64,000 bases of DNA, taken from contig NZ_FMAG01000007.1 of the NCBI RefSeq assembly GCF_900094585.1, forward strand, positions 124,001 to 188,000, in the 5' to 3' direction. The notes below the pieces were generated by a model. The model saw only the letters and a list, made by a program, of their open reading frames with translations. It did no database searches and had not been told where the DNA came from. Positions 51,738 to 60,681 of this stretch are shown in pieces (the first letter of the stretch is position 1; every line of letters begins with the position of its first letter). The DNA comes from Martinezella multihospitum. Lineage in GTDB: Bacteria > Pseudomonadota > Alphaproteobacteria > Rhizobiales > Rhizobiaceae. Both the position numbers and the translations under genes were made by a program.

Positions 51738-52610
51738 TTACTTCTTGTCCAGACGCGCGAGCAGCGAGGAGGTATCCCAGCGATTGCCTCCCATCGCCTG
51801 GACGTCGCCGTAGAACTGATCAACGAGGGCCGTGAGCGGCAGCTTTGCCTGATTGCGGCGCGCTTCCTCCAGCACGATGCCGAGATCCTTGCGCATCCAG
51901 TCGACCGCAAAGCCGAAATCATATTTGCCTGAGTTCATCGTCTTGTGGCGGTTTTCCATCTGCCAGGAGCCGGCGGCACCCTTGGAAATGACCTCAACGA
52001 CCTTTTCGATATCGAGCCCTGCCTGCTTACCGAAATGAATGCCTTCCGCCAGGCCCTGGACGATGCCGGCAATGCAGATCTGGTTGATCATCTTGGTCAG
52101 CTGTCCCGCGCCGACAGGCCCCATCAGGCCGACCATGCGGGCATAGGCGTCGATGGCGGGGCGGGCCTTCTCGAACACGGCCTCATCACCACCGCACATG
52201 ACGGTCAATACGCCGTTTTCCGCGCCTGCCTGTCCGCCAGAAACCGGAGCATCGATGAAGTCGATGCCCTTTTCCTTGGCGGCGGCATAAAGCTCGCGGG
52301 CAACTTCGGCGCTTGCGGTCGTATTGTCGATGAGTATGGAGCCCGCCTTCATGGTTGAAAGGACGCCGTTCTCGCCTATGGTCACCGAGCGCAAGTCGTC
52401 GTCATTGCCGACGCAGGTGAAGACGAACTCTGCGCCGTCGGCAGCCTCGGCCGGGGTAGGGGCAAACTTGCCATTATATTGTTTGGCCCAAGCCTCGGCC
52501 TTGGCGATGGTGCGGTTATACACGGTGACGTCATGCCCGCCCTTGACCTTCAAATGCCCGGCCATGGGATAACCCATGACGCCCATACCGATGAATGAGA
52601 CCTTTGCCAT
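51738..52610 (-). CDS. 3-Hydroxyisobutyrate dehydrogenase-family oxidoreductase
   Basis: A beta-hydroxyacid dehydrogenase of 290 residues. The N-terminal Rossmann motif is FIGMGVMGYPMAGHL. The family segments DAPVSGGQAGAENGVL and GAGQLTKMINQI follow, the latter with the catalytic Lys. The closing SLLARLDKK is also typical. It may act on 3-hydroxyisobutyrate, tartronate semialdehyde or a succinic semialdehyde-like substrate; this is not resolved. GGAG eight bases before the ATG at 52610 supports the start. It is divergent from ssuA. Confidence 0.9.
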   Translation of the reverse strand: MAKVSFIGMGVMGYPMAGHLKVKGGHDVTVYNRTIAKAEAWAKQYNGKFAPTPAEAADGAEFVFTCVGNDDDLRSVTIGENGVLSTMKAGSILIDNTTASAEVARELYAAAKEKGIDFIDAPVSGGQAGAENGVLTVMCGGDEAVFEKARPAIDAYARMVGLMGPVGAGQLTKMINQICIAGIVQGLAEGIHFGKQAGLDIEKVVEVISKGAAGSWQMENRHKTMNSGKYDFGFAVDWMRKDLGIVLEEARRNQAKLPLTALVDQFYGDVQAMGGNRWDTSSLLARLDKK

Positions 52611-52783
52611 TTCATAACTCCATGACCGAATTTGTTTCGAAGGCTTAGCCGAAAGGCCAAAGCGACGAAAGACCGATTTGTCGGGCAACTTGTCACCATG
52701 GCATATGATTTGAAATCTGATTTCAAATTTTTTCATTTACCGGAATGAAATTTCGCTCTCGCTGCGAATCTTCATAATATCCT

Positions 52784-52827
52784 TTGTCGATATAATCTAT
52801 GGATTTGCGATCTTAAATTATCGACAA
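52784..52827. promoter_or_regulatory. Candidate operator upstream of ssuA
   Basis: TTGTCGATATAATCTAT at 52784-52800 is mirrored by ATTATCGACAA at 52817-52827, giving an inverted repeat. Its first 14 bases (TTGTCGATATAATC) recur exactly upstream of ssuD. It lies about 50-95 bases before the ssuA start and includes a TATAAT that could be a -10 box. Confidence 0.6.
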
Positions 52828-52878
52828 CGAGCCAATGGCAGCGGAAGCGCCGAGGCCTTATGAATAAGGGGATCTTCG

Positions 52879-53847
52879 ATGATTTCGCGCAGACAGACAC
52901 TCGGCCTTCTCGGGGCTACGGCGGCGGCCTTCGCGTTGCCTTCCATCCGGCCGGCGCGGGCGGCGACCGCGACGACGCTTCGCATTGGTTGGCAGAAGAA
53001 TGGCGTATTGGCTTTGGCGAAACGCAAGGGAGCGCTCGAAAAGCGACTGTCCGATCGTGGCATCTCCGTCGAATGGTCGGAGTTCACATCCGGCCCGCCA
53101 TTGTTGGAAGCGCTCGGCGCCGGAGCTCTGGATTTCGGCGCCACCGGCGATGTGCCGCCGCTCTTTGCCCAGGCCGCCAATGGCAACTTGCTCTATGTCG
53201 GCCTTTATACCGGCAGCCCGGAAAGCTCCGCCATTCTCGTGCGCAAGGATTCGCCGATCCAGACGCTTGCCGATCTCAAGGGAAAGAAGGTTGCCTTCAA
53301 GCGCGGTTCCAGCGCCCATAATGTCACCGTCAAGGCACTGCGCAAAGGCGGGCTGGCGGTCGGCGATGTTCAGGCGCTCGATCTTGCGCCGCCGGACGCC
53401 TCAGCGGCTTTCAAGACCGGTGCCATCGATGCCTGGTCTATCTGGGACCCCTATCTTGCAATCGCCGAGGCGGACCCGGACACACGCATCCTGACGACGG
53501 CGCGAGGTATCGTCGATTCCTTCAGCTATTTCCTGGCGAACGGCGATTTTACCAAGGATAATCCGCAGGTCGTCGTCGATGTTATCGACGAGTTGGCAAA
53601 GGTGGGCGTCGCGGCGCAAAAGAATCTGGACGACACGGTTGCTGCACTCTCCGAAATCACCGGCGTTCCGGCCGATGTGACGCGGGTGACGCTGACGCGT
53701 CCGGGTGCCGATCTCGGCGGAGTCTCGACCATCACCGATGCGGCGGTGTCGTACCAGCAGGGATTGGCCGACGAATTCTACAATCTCGGCATTGTCCCGA
53801 GGAAGCTCAACGTCACGGACATCGTCTGGCGGCCAAAGGCGAGCTGA
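52879..53847 (+). CDS. ssuA: Aliphatic sulfonate ABC transporter substrate-binding protein
   Basis: Periplasmic receptor of 322 residues with a twin-arginine-like signal (SRRQTLGLLGATAAAFALP, cut near 29). The SsuA/NMT1-type fold is shown by LRIGWQKNGVLALAKRKGAL, FTSGPPLLEALGAGALDFG and TGDVPPLFAQAAN. It should bind alkanesulfonates for sulfur supply. It leads an ssuADCB cluster; the 194-base gap to ssuD contains a second copy of the candidate operator. Sulfonate rather than sulfate ester specificity is from context with ssuD. Confidence 0.93.
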   Translation: MISRRQTLGLLGATAAAFALPSIRPARAATATTLRIGWQKNGVLALAKRKGALEKRLSDRGISVEWSEFTSGPPLLEALGAGALDFGATGDVPPLFAQAANGNLLYVGLYTGSPESSAILVRKDSPIQTLADLKGKKVAFKRGSSAHNVTVKALRKGGLAVGDVQALDLAPPDASAAFKTGAIDAWSIWDPYLAIAEADPDTRILTTARGIVDSFSYFLANGDFTKDNPQVVVDVIDELAKVGVAAQKNLDDTVAALSEITGVPADVTRVTLTRPGADLGGVSTITDAAVSYQQGLADEFYNLGIVPRKLNVTDIVWRPKAS

Positions 53848-53950
53848 GGCTAACGACGAGCTGCAGATTTAGCCTGCGCCCCAAGCACTACGGGTGCGGG
53901 CTTTATCAGCAAAAATATTTCGTCAAACACCGGCGATTTGAAAATCTATA

Positions 53951-53967
53951 TTGTCGATATAATCGAT
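53951..53967. promoter_or_regulatory. Candidate operator upstream of ssuD
   Basis: TTGTCGATATAATCGAT shares its first 14 bases with the site before ssuA and contains the near-palindrome TCGAT-ATA-ATCGA. It is 75-91 bases upstream of the ssuD start. Confidence 0.6.
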
Positions 53968-54041
53968 AGTCTATGCCACTATCCAGATCGAGCATCGGGA
54001 AGTGGCTCCCGACCACGCGCATCCAGAAGGCAGGAAGCTTC

Positions 54042-55217
54042 ATGACCGCGACCGCAAAACCCATCGATTTCCTCTGGTTCATTCCGACCTCCGGCGACGG
54101 CACCTATCTCGGCACGACCGATCTCAACCGTGGGCCGGAGATCGGCTATCTCCAGCAGATCGCGCAGGCGGTCGATCGGCTTGGCTATACCGGCGTGTTG
54201 CTTCCGACAGGTGTCTCCTGCGAAGAGTCTTTCGTGACGGCGGCCGCACTTTCGGCGCATACGCAGAAGCTGAAGTTCCTGGTTGCGATCCGCCCGGGTA
54301 CGGCGTCGCCGGCTTATTATGCGCGCCTTGCTTCGACACTCGATCGCGTCTCGAATGGTCGCGTGCTGCTCAACATCGTCGTTGGCGGCAGCCCGGCGGA
54401 GCTGGCCGGTGACGGCATTCATCTCGAGCATGACGAACGCTATGCCCATGCCGATGAATTCTTCCATGTCTGGGAGGAGTTATTGGAGACGGGGTCGTCC
54501 ACCTTCGAGGGCAAGTATATCAAGGCGACCAACGCAAGGCTCGGCCTGCCGCCGGTGCAGGCACCGCGCCCGCCGCTCTATTTCGGCGGCTCTTCCGATG
54601 CCGGTATCGAATTCTCGGTCGGTCGCGTCGACAAGTATCTGACATGGGGCGAGCCGCCGGCGCAGGTTGCTGAGAAAATTGCAAAGGTGCGGGCCGCCGC
54701 CGCCAAGCGTGGACGCGAGGTCAGCTTCGGCATCCGCCTGCATTTCATCGTCCGTGAGACGGATGAGGAGGCGTGGGCAGCGGCCGACAAGCTCATTTCG
54801 AAGCTCGATGACGAGACCATCCGCGAGGCGCAGGAACAGTTCGTCAAGCAGTCCGATTCGGTCGGGCAGAAGCGCATGGCGGCGCTGCATGGCGGCCAGC
54901 GCGACAAGCTGGAAGTGTCGCCGAACCTGTGGGCCGGCGTCGGGCTGGTCCGTGCTGGTGCCGGTACGGCTCTGGTCGGTTCTCCCAAGACGGTTGCCGC
55001 AAGGCTGCGCGAATATCAGGAGCTTGGCATCGAAACCGTGATCGGCTCCGGCTATCCGCATCTGGAAGAAGCCTATCGTGTTGCAGAGCTTCTGTTCCCC
55101 GAACTGGGATTGAAGCGTGATGAGCAGCGTGCCGGGTTCCGCAACGAGTTCGGCGCCAAGCAGATTTTTGCCGGCGGCAGCCATGGCGGCAATCTGAAGG
55201 TCGTTTCCGGCTCGTAA
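54042..55217 (+). CDS. ssuD: FMNH2-dependent alkanesulfonate monooxygenase
   Basis: A luciferase-like TIM-barrel enzyme of 391 residues that releases sulfite from alkanesulfonates. Family motifs seen: DFLWFIPTSGDGTYLGT, LVAIRPGTASPAYYARLA, LLNIVVGGSPAELAGDG, and PPLYFGGSSDAGIEF. AGGA seven bases before the ATG at 54042 supports the start; an ATG at 53973 runs through the operator region and is rejected. The reductase partner ssuE is not in the window, so reduced FMN must come from elsewhere. Confidence 0.95.
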   Translation: MTATAKPIDFLWFIPTSGDGTYLGTTDLNRGPEIGYLQQIAQAVDRLGYTGVLLPTGVSCEESFVTAAALSAHTQKLKFLVAIRPGTASPAYYARLASTLDRVSNGRVLLNIVVGGSPAELAGDGIHLEHDERYAHADEFFHVWEELLETGSSTFEGKYIKATNARLGLPPVQAPRPPLYFGGSSDAGIEFSVGRVDKYLTWGEPPAQVAEKIAKVRAAAAKRGREVSFGIRLHFIVRETDEEAWAAADKLISKLDDETIREAQEQFVKQSDSVGQKRMAALHGGQRDKLEVSPNLWAGVGLVRAGAGTALVGSPKTVAARLREYQELGIETVIGSGYPHLEEAYRVAELLFPELGLKRDEQRAGFRNEFGAKQIFAGGSHGGNLKVVSGS

Positions 55218-55241
55218 CGCCAGCTCAAAAGGGAGATCCCC

Positions 55242-56078
55242 ATGTCGGCATTCGACACGTCCTTCGTCCGCGTCGGCTCGGAGCGCCGCGCACGCTCGGC
55301 CAAGGCGGCTCGGCAGGCCATCTCGTTGCAGAGATTCCTGCCCTTCCTGCTGCCAGTCGTCGTCATTGCGGCATGGCAGCTCGGCTCCTCGTTCGGCTGG
55401 ATCTCCACCCGCATCATGCCATCGCCGGCGGCTGTCGTGGTCGCCTTCTGGCAGACCACGATTTCCGGGCAGCTGCCGAACAATATCCTCGTCAGCGCCG
55501 GTCGCGCTTTTGCCGGCCTGCTGGTCGGCGGTTCGATCGGCTTTCTGCTCGGTATCGCCAACGGAGTCTCGCGGCTGTCGGAACAATTGACCGATACGAC
55601 GCTGCAGATGCTGCGTACTATTCCGCACCTTGCCATGGTGCCGCTCGTCATTCTCTGGTTCGGGATCGGCGAGGAATCCAAGCTGTTCCTGACCGCGCTC
55701 GGCGTGCTTTTCCCGATCTATCTCAACACCTATCACGGCGTGCGCAATGTCGACCGCGGCCTGATCGAGATGGGGCGGGTCTATGGCATGAGCAACTGGA
55801 CGCTGTTCCGGAAAGTCATCTTCCCCGGCGCGCTTCCGTCCATTCTCGTCGGCTTGCGTTTTGCCCTCGGCATCATGTGGCTGACGCTGATTGTGGCTGA
55901 ATCGATCGCCGCATCGTCAGGCATCGGCTACATGGCCAACAATGCCCGCGAGTTCGGCATGACCGATGTCGTCGTCCTGACGCTGGTCATCTATGCCATC
56001 CTCGGCAAGCTTGCCGACGTCGTCGCACGGGTGATCGAGCGCAGAGCCTTGCGCTGGAACCCGGCCTATCAGAATTGA
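55242..56078 (+). CDS. ssuC: Aliphatic sulfonate ABC transporter permease
   Basis: A 278-residue inner-membrane protein with about six helices and the permease EAA-like loop LIEMGRVYGMSNWTLFRKVIF, then PGALPSILVGLRFALG. AAAGGGAGA lies upstream of the ATG. It follows ssuD by 24 bases and precedes ssuB by 10. It should import sulfonate delivered by SsuA. Confidence 0.93.
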   Translation: MSAFDTSFVRVGSERRARSAKAARQAISLQRFLPFLLPVVVIAAWQLGSSFGWISTRIMPSPAAVVVAFWQTTISGQLPNNILVSAGRAFAGLLVGGSIGFLLGIANGVSRLSEQLTDTTLQMLRTIPHLAMVPLVILWFGIGEESKLFLTALGVLFPIYLNTYHGVRNVDRGLIEMGRVYGMSNWTLFRKVIFPGALPSILVGLRFALGIMWLTLIVAESIAASSGIGYMANNAREFGMTDVVVLTLVIYAILGKLADVVARVIERRALRWNPAYQN

Positions 56079-56088
56079 GGAATCTGCC

Positions 56089-56889
56089 ATGAGCGCCATC
56101 GCGATAGATCGTCCACGGGCAGAGACTGCAAATATCACGCCGCAGGTTGCGGGTGCCGCTGCCATCCATATCAAGGGCCTGGAGAAGAGCTTTGGCAACA
56201 ACCGTGTCCTGCGCGGCATCGATCTCGATATTCCTGCCGGGCAATTCGTCGCCGTCATCGGCAAGAGCGGCTGCGGCAAGAGCACGCTGCTGCGCATCCT
56301 GATGGGGCTGGAAGAGCCGAGCGCGGGCCACCTGCGCTTCGAGGCGGCCGATGGCAGCGACGCGCAGCCGAATACGCGCATCGTCTTTCAGGAGCCGCGC
56401 CTGCTGCCCTGGTTTTCCGTCGCTGATAATGTTGCGGTCGGTCTCGGTGATGGCGTGCCGCAGGATATTTCGCGGAAGGAGACCGCTGCCGTTCTTTCCG
56501 AGGTGCAGCTGGCAGAGAAAGCGGGCGAGTGGCCCTCAAGCCTTTCCGGTGGCCAGAAGCAGCGCGTGGCGCTTGCCCGCGCGCTGGTCAGCAAGCCCGG
56601 TATCCTCGCGCTCGATGAGCCGCTTGGCGCATTGGACGCGCTGACCCGCATCAGCATGCAGGAATTGCTGAACCGCGTCTGGCGAGAGCTCGGCTTTACC
56701 GCCGTGCTCGTCACGCACGACGTCAGCGAAGCCGTGCATTTGGCCGATCGGGTCGTTGTGCTGGATGAGGGCAGGATCGTGCTCGATCTTGATGTTCCCT
56801 ATCCGCATCCCCGCCGCCACGGCAATCCGGCCTTGGCAGAGCTCGAAGGGCAGCTGCTGGCGGCAATTCTGGGTGACGCACGGAGTTAA
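56089..56889 (+). CDS. ssuB: Aliphatic sulfonate ABC transporter ATP-binding protein
   Basis: The 266-residue ATPase has Walker A IGKSGCGKST, Q-loop FQEPRLLPWF, signature LSGGQKQRVALARAL, Walker B GILALDEPLGALD and the His switch VTHDVSEAVHLADR. It completes the SsuABC importer. Its last four bases overlap the end of the convergent SRPBCC gene, leaving no room for a terminator between them. Confidence 0.95.
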   Translation: MSAIAIDRPRAETANITPQVAGAAAIHIKGLEKSFGNNRVLRGIDLDIPAGQFVAVIGKSGCGKSTLLRILMGLEEPSAGHLRFEAADGSDAQPNTRIVFQEPRLLPWFSVADNVAVGLGDGVPQDISRKETAAVLSEVQLAEKAGEWPSSLSGGQKQRVALARALVSKPGILALDEPLGALDALTRISMQELLNRVWRELGFTAVLVTHDVSEAVHLADRVVVLDEGRIVLDLDVPYPHPRRHGNPALAELEGQLLAAILGDARS

Positions 56890-57362
56890 TTCGGCCTGCT
56901 GTCGTCTCCCTCGACGTAGAGCCTGAGATTGTCGAAACCGATTTCCGTGCCCATGAGGCGCGAACCGTTGTCGCTGTAGCCGTCGAGAAAGACAACCTGT
57001 TCGACGAAGATCATCTTCGTGCCGCCGGGCTCCGCAGCAAAGTTGACCGTTGCCAGCGACACGGAAATTCTGACGTTATCGAGCATCATGTCGAAGGCAT
57101 AGATGAAGCGCTGGTTCTGGACGACATCGATGTAGCGCGCCTGATACGCATGAACGACACCGTCCGGGGAGGCGACACGGTTGCTTTCGCTGCCTCCCGT
57201 GCGGAAATCAAGCTGAGATTCCAACGGTTTCCAGTCTTCATGACAGCCGAACCATTGCCGCTTGTGCTCGGGGATTGCCCAGGCATTGAAGACCTTCGGC
57301 AGCGGCGCCTTGAAATGGCGTTCTATGGTGATGGTCGTGTGTTCGGTCGATCGTTCGCTCAT
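56886..57362 (-). CDS. SRPBCC (AHSA1-type) protein paired with ArsR regulator
   Basis: A 158-residue START-like protein with ITIERHFKAPLPKVFNAWA at the start, RQWFGCHEDW, FRTGGSE and a closing FDNLRLYVEGDD. It begins inside the end of the ArsR gene (ATGA overlap). ArsR-type repressor plus AHSA1-type protein pairs are common in soil bacteria and the ligand is usually unknown. Function here is unknown; it may detoxify or sequester a hydrophobic compound with the GST upstream. Confidence 0.85.
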   Translation of the reverse strand: MSERSTEHTTITIERHFKAPLPKVFNAWAIPEHKRQWFGCHEDWKPLESQLDFRTGGSESNRVASPDGVVHAYQARYIDVVQNQRFIYAFDMMLDNVRISVSLATVNFAAEPGGTKMIFVEQVVFLDGYSDNGSRLMGTEIGFDNLRLYVEGDDSRPN

Positions 57363-57703
57363 TCGTCTGTCGTCTCCGTCGATGTCTCTGCCAGAAACAG
57401 GTCGAGCCGGTCGAAGGCCTGGTTCCAGGATGCCTTGTGCTCGGCGATCCATCGCTCGACGGATGCCAGCGCTTCCTTGCGCAGGTGATAGGTGCGCACC
57501 CGGCCAGCCTTTTCCGACAGCACCAGCCCGCTCGTCTCCAGCACCTGCAGATGTTTCATCACGGTCGGCAGCGCCATGTCGAGCGGCTGCGCCAGTTCGG
57601 TCACGGAAGCAGGACCGCGGCCCAGCCGGTCGATCATGCCGCGCCGACTCTGGTCTGATAGGGCCTGGAACATCCGGTCGAGTGCCTGTGTCTCCTCAAG
57701 CAT
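57359..57703 (-). CDS. ArsR-family transcriptional regulator
   Basis: A 114-residue winged-helix repressor: MFQALSDQSRRGMIDRLGRG, then MALPTVMKHLQVLETSGLVLSEK, the recognition helix and wing. It has no cysteine, so the classical metal-binding site of metal-sensing ArsR proteins is missing; a non-metal signal is likely. It overlaps gst upstream by eight bases and the SRPBCC gene downstream by four, making a three-gene operon. The palindrome upstream of gst may be its operator. Confidence 0.9.
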   Translation of the reverse strand: MLEETQALDRMFQALSDQSRRGMIDRLGRGPASVTELAQPLDMALPTVMKHLQVLETSGLVLSEKAGRVRTYHLRKEALASVERWIAEHKASWNQAFDRLDLFLAETSTETTDE

Positions 57704-58388
57704 TCGGCTTTTCCGGCCGGAACTGAGTCGGCAGTTTCTCGCTGTACGGATAAAAATGGAAGTAGGGCATGGCTTCCTTGAGCACGCGCGCAAAGGACGG
57801 GCGGTCGAGGAGGCGCTGATAATAGGCCTTCAGCCGGCCATGCTCTTCGCCAAAGGGAACGAGCGTCTCGGCATAGAATAGGGCTGGTGCGGCGGCGCAA
57901 TCAGCCATGGTCAGGCTATCGCCGGTGATCCAGATTTTTCCGTCCAGCTGCTTTTCGATCATTCCATAGGCGGTGCGTAGCAGTGACTGCGCTTCGGCTA
58001 CGCTCTGCGAGCTCCGATTCTCGTCTGTACGGCGCACGTCCGCGACGATCGCTTGCATCGGCTCCTGCACATATAGGTCGAAAAAGCGATCCCAGAGCCG
58101 GACGCACAAGGCATCCGAAATTTCGGTCGGCAACAGCTGCGTTGTGCCGGGATAATGCCGGTCGAGATATTCGATGATGATGCTGGTTTCGGGAACGGTG
58201 CTGTCGAGTGCTTCGTCACGCAGGACTGGAAACTTGGCAAGAGGCCAGAGGCGTATCAGTGAGGCGCGCGATTCCGCATTGCCGAGATCGATGATGCGGC
58301 TTTCGAACGGTGTCCCGTTTTCATAAAGCGCCATCAGAACCTTATGGCAGAACGAGGCGAGGGGATGCTGATAGAGAATAAGGGACAT
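57696..58388 (-). CDS. Glutathione S-transferase
   Basis: A 230-residue cytosolic GST. The N-terminal thioredoxin-like domain begins LILYQHPLASFCHKVLMAL, with FPVLRDE and ETSIIIEYLD for glutathione binding. The all-helical C-terminal domain has KIWITGDSLTMADCAAAPAL with the N-capping Asp. It conjugates or reduces an unknown substrate. AGGAAAGG precedes the ATG at 58388. It heads the gst-arsR-SRPBCC operon. Confidence 0.9.
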   Translation of the reverse strand: MSLILYQHPLASFCHKVLMALYENGTPFESRIIDLGNAESRASLIRLWPLAKFPVLRDEALDSTVPETSIIIEYLDRHYPGTTQLLPTEISDALCVRLWDRFFDLYVQEPMQAIVADVRRTDENRSSQSVAEAQSLLRTAYGMIEKQLDGKIWITGDSLTMADCAAAPALFYAETLVPFGEEHGRLKAYYQRLLDRPSFARVLKEAMPYFHFYPYSEKLPTQFRPEKPNA

Positions 58389-58467
58389 GCGGCGACCTTT
58401 CCTATATGAAGGCTCGATCTGAAACTTATCTGAATGGCTAAGTATCAGCTCGTTGGTCACGGCGCAA

Positions 58468-58499
58468 GAAAATGGTTATCCAAATGGATAACTATTTTC
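58468..58499. promoter_or_regulatory. AT-rich inverted repeat upstream of gst, possible ArsR operator
   Basis: Fourteen bases at 58468-58481 are mirrored by 58486-58499 (13 of 14 matches), with GTTATCC-AAAT-GGATAAC at the centre. It lies 80-111 bases upstream of the gst start and also just beyond the methyltransferase stop. An operator is more likely than a terminator because the stem is AT-rich and no T-run follows. Confidence 0.55.
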
Positions 58500-58517
58500 C
58501 ATACGGCATGTTTCGTC

Positions 58518-59342
58518 TCAATCGGCAATCAGGCGCGCAATGACCAGATGGCCCGGCGTCGGCTGGCCATCTTCCATGCGGACGTTGATATCGGTGATCT
58601 CAATGAGTTCGAAGCCGGTCGCTTTCAGCCGTTCGCGCACATAGGCTTCCGAATGGGCGAAGCGCTGATGCACGCCGACCATATAGGGGCGTCCGGCCAT
58701 GGTCGCTTCAGGCAGGGTTTCGGAGGAGAAGATGAAGAGACCGCCCGGCGTCATGTTTTCGGCGGTGCCGAAGAAGAGGGGCTCCAGCGCGCCGAGATAG
58801 GGCAGAACGTCAGTCGCGGTGATCAGATCGAAGGCATCCTCATCATTGTCGTCGAGGAAGTCCTCGACTTCGGCGACGAAGAGCGTTTCGTAGATGTCCT
58901 TTTCATGGGCGACTTCGACCATGTTCTCGGAAATGTCGATGCCGGTGATATCCTCGACGATATCGCGCAGCGTACCGCCCGTCAGGCCCGTGCCGCAGCC
59001 GAGGTCGAGCATGCGCTTGAAGGGGCCGAGGCCGAGCGCCTGCAGGCGCTGACGTACGAGAACCGGGACGTGATAGCCGAGCTGCTCCACCAGCACGTCT
59101 TCGAAAACCTCGGCATGCTGGTCGAACAGGGTTTCGACATAGGCGTCCGGCGCCTTGACCGGCGTTTCGCCGCGTCCCATCGAGGCGATGCGAACGGCTG
59201 CGCCGCCATGATCCTCCGGGTCGAGGGCCAGCACCTTTTCATAGGCCCGCACGGCAGCGTCGATATCGCCCGCCTTCTCCAGCGCCAAGGCCTGGTTATA
59301 GGCTTCCGCCAGCGCGTCTTCGTCGATCTTCTTCTTTGCCAT
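58518..59342 (-). CDS. TPR-containing SAM-dependent methyltransferase
   Basis: A 274-residue protein with a short N-terminal TPR-like helix pair (about 8-43, AYNQALALEKAGDIDAAVRAYEKVL) and a class I methyltransferase domain. The SAM loop is MLDLGCGTGL (111-120), followed by ITGIDISENMV and FDLITATDVLPYLG. The substrate is unknown, though the TPR suggests a protein partner. Start at 59342 with AAAGGAAGG upstream. Confidence 0.87.
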   Translation of the reverse strand: MAKKKIDEDALAEAYNQALALEKAGDIDAAVRAYEKVLALDPEDHGGAAVRIASMGRGETPVKAPDAYVETLFDQHAEVFEDVLVEQLGYHVPVLVRQRLQALGLGPFKRMLDLGCGTGLTGGTLRDIVEDITGIDISENMVEVAHEKDIYETLFVAEVEDFLDDNDEDAFDLITATDVLPYLGALEPLFFGTAENMTPGGLFIFSSETLPEATMAGRPYMVGVHQRFAHSEAYVRERLKATGFELIEITDINVRMEDGQPTPGHLVIARLIAD

Positions 59343-59491
59343 GATTACAGGCCCTTCCTTTTGTCACGGAGGCATTAAGACGCTTGCTCAGCTTTTGCAA
59401 TGCTTGCCGCACAGGCGCAGAATATCGCCTTCGGCAAAGGCGAGTTGGGGGGCGCTATCCGGATAGAACAATAAATAAGGGAGGAACGACA

Positions 59492-60217
59492 ATGGACACC
59501 GAATTGACTGCGCCGAACCAGGCAGGTGGCGCGGCGGAGCGCGCGCGTCCCGCCTTGCCGGCAACGTCGGCCGAGGTCACCAATACATTGACCCATTACT
59601 ACCGGGGCGAACTGGGACGGATGACCAGCTGGCGCGATCGCATCGACCGGACGTCGAACTGGGCAATTACGGTAACCGCGGCTCTGCTTTCCGTATCGCT
59701 GTCGACACCGACGTCGCATCATGGCGTGCTGTTGTTCGGTATGATGCTGATCACGCTTCTGCTCATGATCGAAGCGCGTCGATATCGCTTCTTCGATGTC
59801 TACCGCTCGCGGGTGCGGCAGCTGGAGCGGCATTATTTTGCACAAATCCTGGCGCCGCAAGCCGAGCTTACCTCCGACTGGGCGCTGCCGATCGCCGCCA
59901 GCCTGCGATCGCCTCGGCTGCTCCTCAGTCATGCCGAGGCGGCGCAGCGGCGGCTGCGGCGCAATTATTGCTGGATGTATGCGATCCTGTTGCTTGCCTG
60001 GATTCTGAAAATCTCGACGCCAAGGCTTCAGACCGATGGCCTGGCGCGGGAGCTGGCGCATTCGTGGAACTATATCGTTGACAACGCGGCCCTTGGACCG
60101 ATGCCCGGCTTCATCGTCATCATCCTTGTTGCGGCCTTCTATGCCGCCATTCTTTACGGCACGCTCCATCGCGGGCCGGATGACGGGGATTTCGTGCATG
60201 GCGAGGCGCATGTCTGA
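59492..60217 (+). CDS. DUF2270 membrane protein
   Basis: The 241-residue protein matches DUF2270. It has a cytosolic N-terminus (TLTHYYRGELGRMTSWRDRID), two close membrane helices (about 55-90), a basic loop RRYRFFDVYRSRVRQLERH, and two further helices near 160-175 and 205-225. The function of the family is unknown. GGGAGGAA lies upstream of the ATG at 59492, and the frame upstream of it is not coding. A single gene. Confidence 0.85.
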   Translation: MDTELTAPNQAGGAAERARPALPATSAEVTNTLTHYYRGELGRMTSWRDRIDRTSNWAITVTAALLSVSLSTPTSHHGVLLFGMMLITLLLMIEARRYRFFDVYRSRVRQLERHYFAQILAPQAELTSDWALPIAASLRSPRLLLSHAEAAQRRLRRNYCWMYAILLLAWILKISTPRLQTDGLARELAHSWNYIVDNAALGPMPGFIVIILVAAFYAAILYGTLHRGPDDGDFVHGEAHV

Positions 60218-60262
60218 GGACGTCCGGTCGCTGCTCAGACGATGTTTGCCCCTGCCTGATGT

Positions 60263-60529
60263 CTAGTGCAGGATGAATTCGCCCTTTACGGCGCGCCATT
60301 CGGTCGCTGAAATCAGCTTGCGATGGACATAGCGCACGGAATGGAGCGGCCCGTCCAGCGTTTCCTGCCAGAATTTCAGGAAGCCGCGCATTTCGGGAAA
60401 GTTCGGGGCGAGGTCGTAGTCCTGCCAGATATAGGTCTGGAGAAATTGCGGGTGATCGGGCAGGCGGTAAAGAATCTGTGCCGTCGTCAACCCATAACCC
60501 TGCAACTGCTTTTGCATGTCGTCGTGCAT
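60263..60529 (-). CDS. Usg family protein
   Basis: An 88-residue protein matching the alphaproteobacterial Usg family: QLQGYGLTTAQILYRLPDHP, FLQTYIWQDYDLAPNFPEM and FLKFWQETLDGPLHSVRYVH. It is small, cytoplasmic and rich in aromatic residues. The name comes from a gene upstream of trpF in Caulobacter; no reaction is established. The start may be the ATG at 60529 or the one four codons later. Confidence 0.88.
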   Translation of the reverse strand: MHDDMQKQLQGYGLTTAQILYRLPDHPQFLQTYIWQDYDLAPNFPEMRGFLKFWQETLDGPLHSVRYVHRKLISATEWRAVKGEFILH

Positions 60530-60681
60530 GAGCTTTCTCTTTCCGTTCCCATTTTTTCGTGACTCATGGTCACAGAGATATGGAAACAGCTGATGGTAAA
60601 CTCAAGCTTTACAAAACTGTCATGAAGGAAATTTATTCACAGAAATCAATGTGTTGGCAGCGATGATGCGAGAGTGCTGCC

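Noticed and set aside
54480..55736. A 418-codon minus-strand frame
   Set aside because: Antisense to ssuD and ssuC, which are clear.
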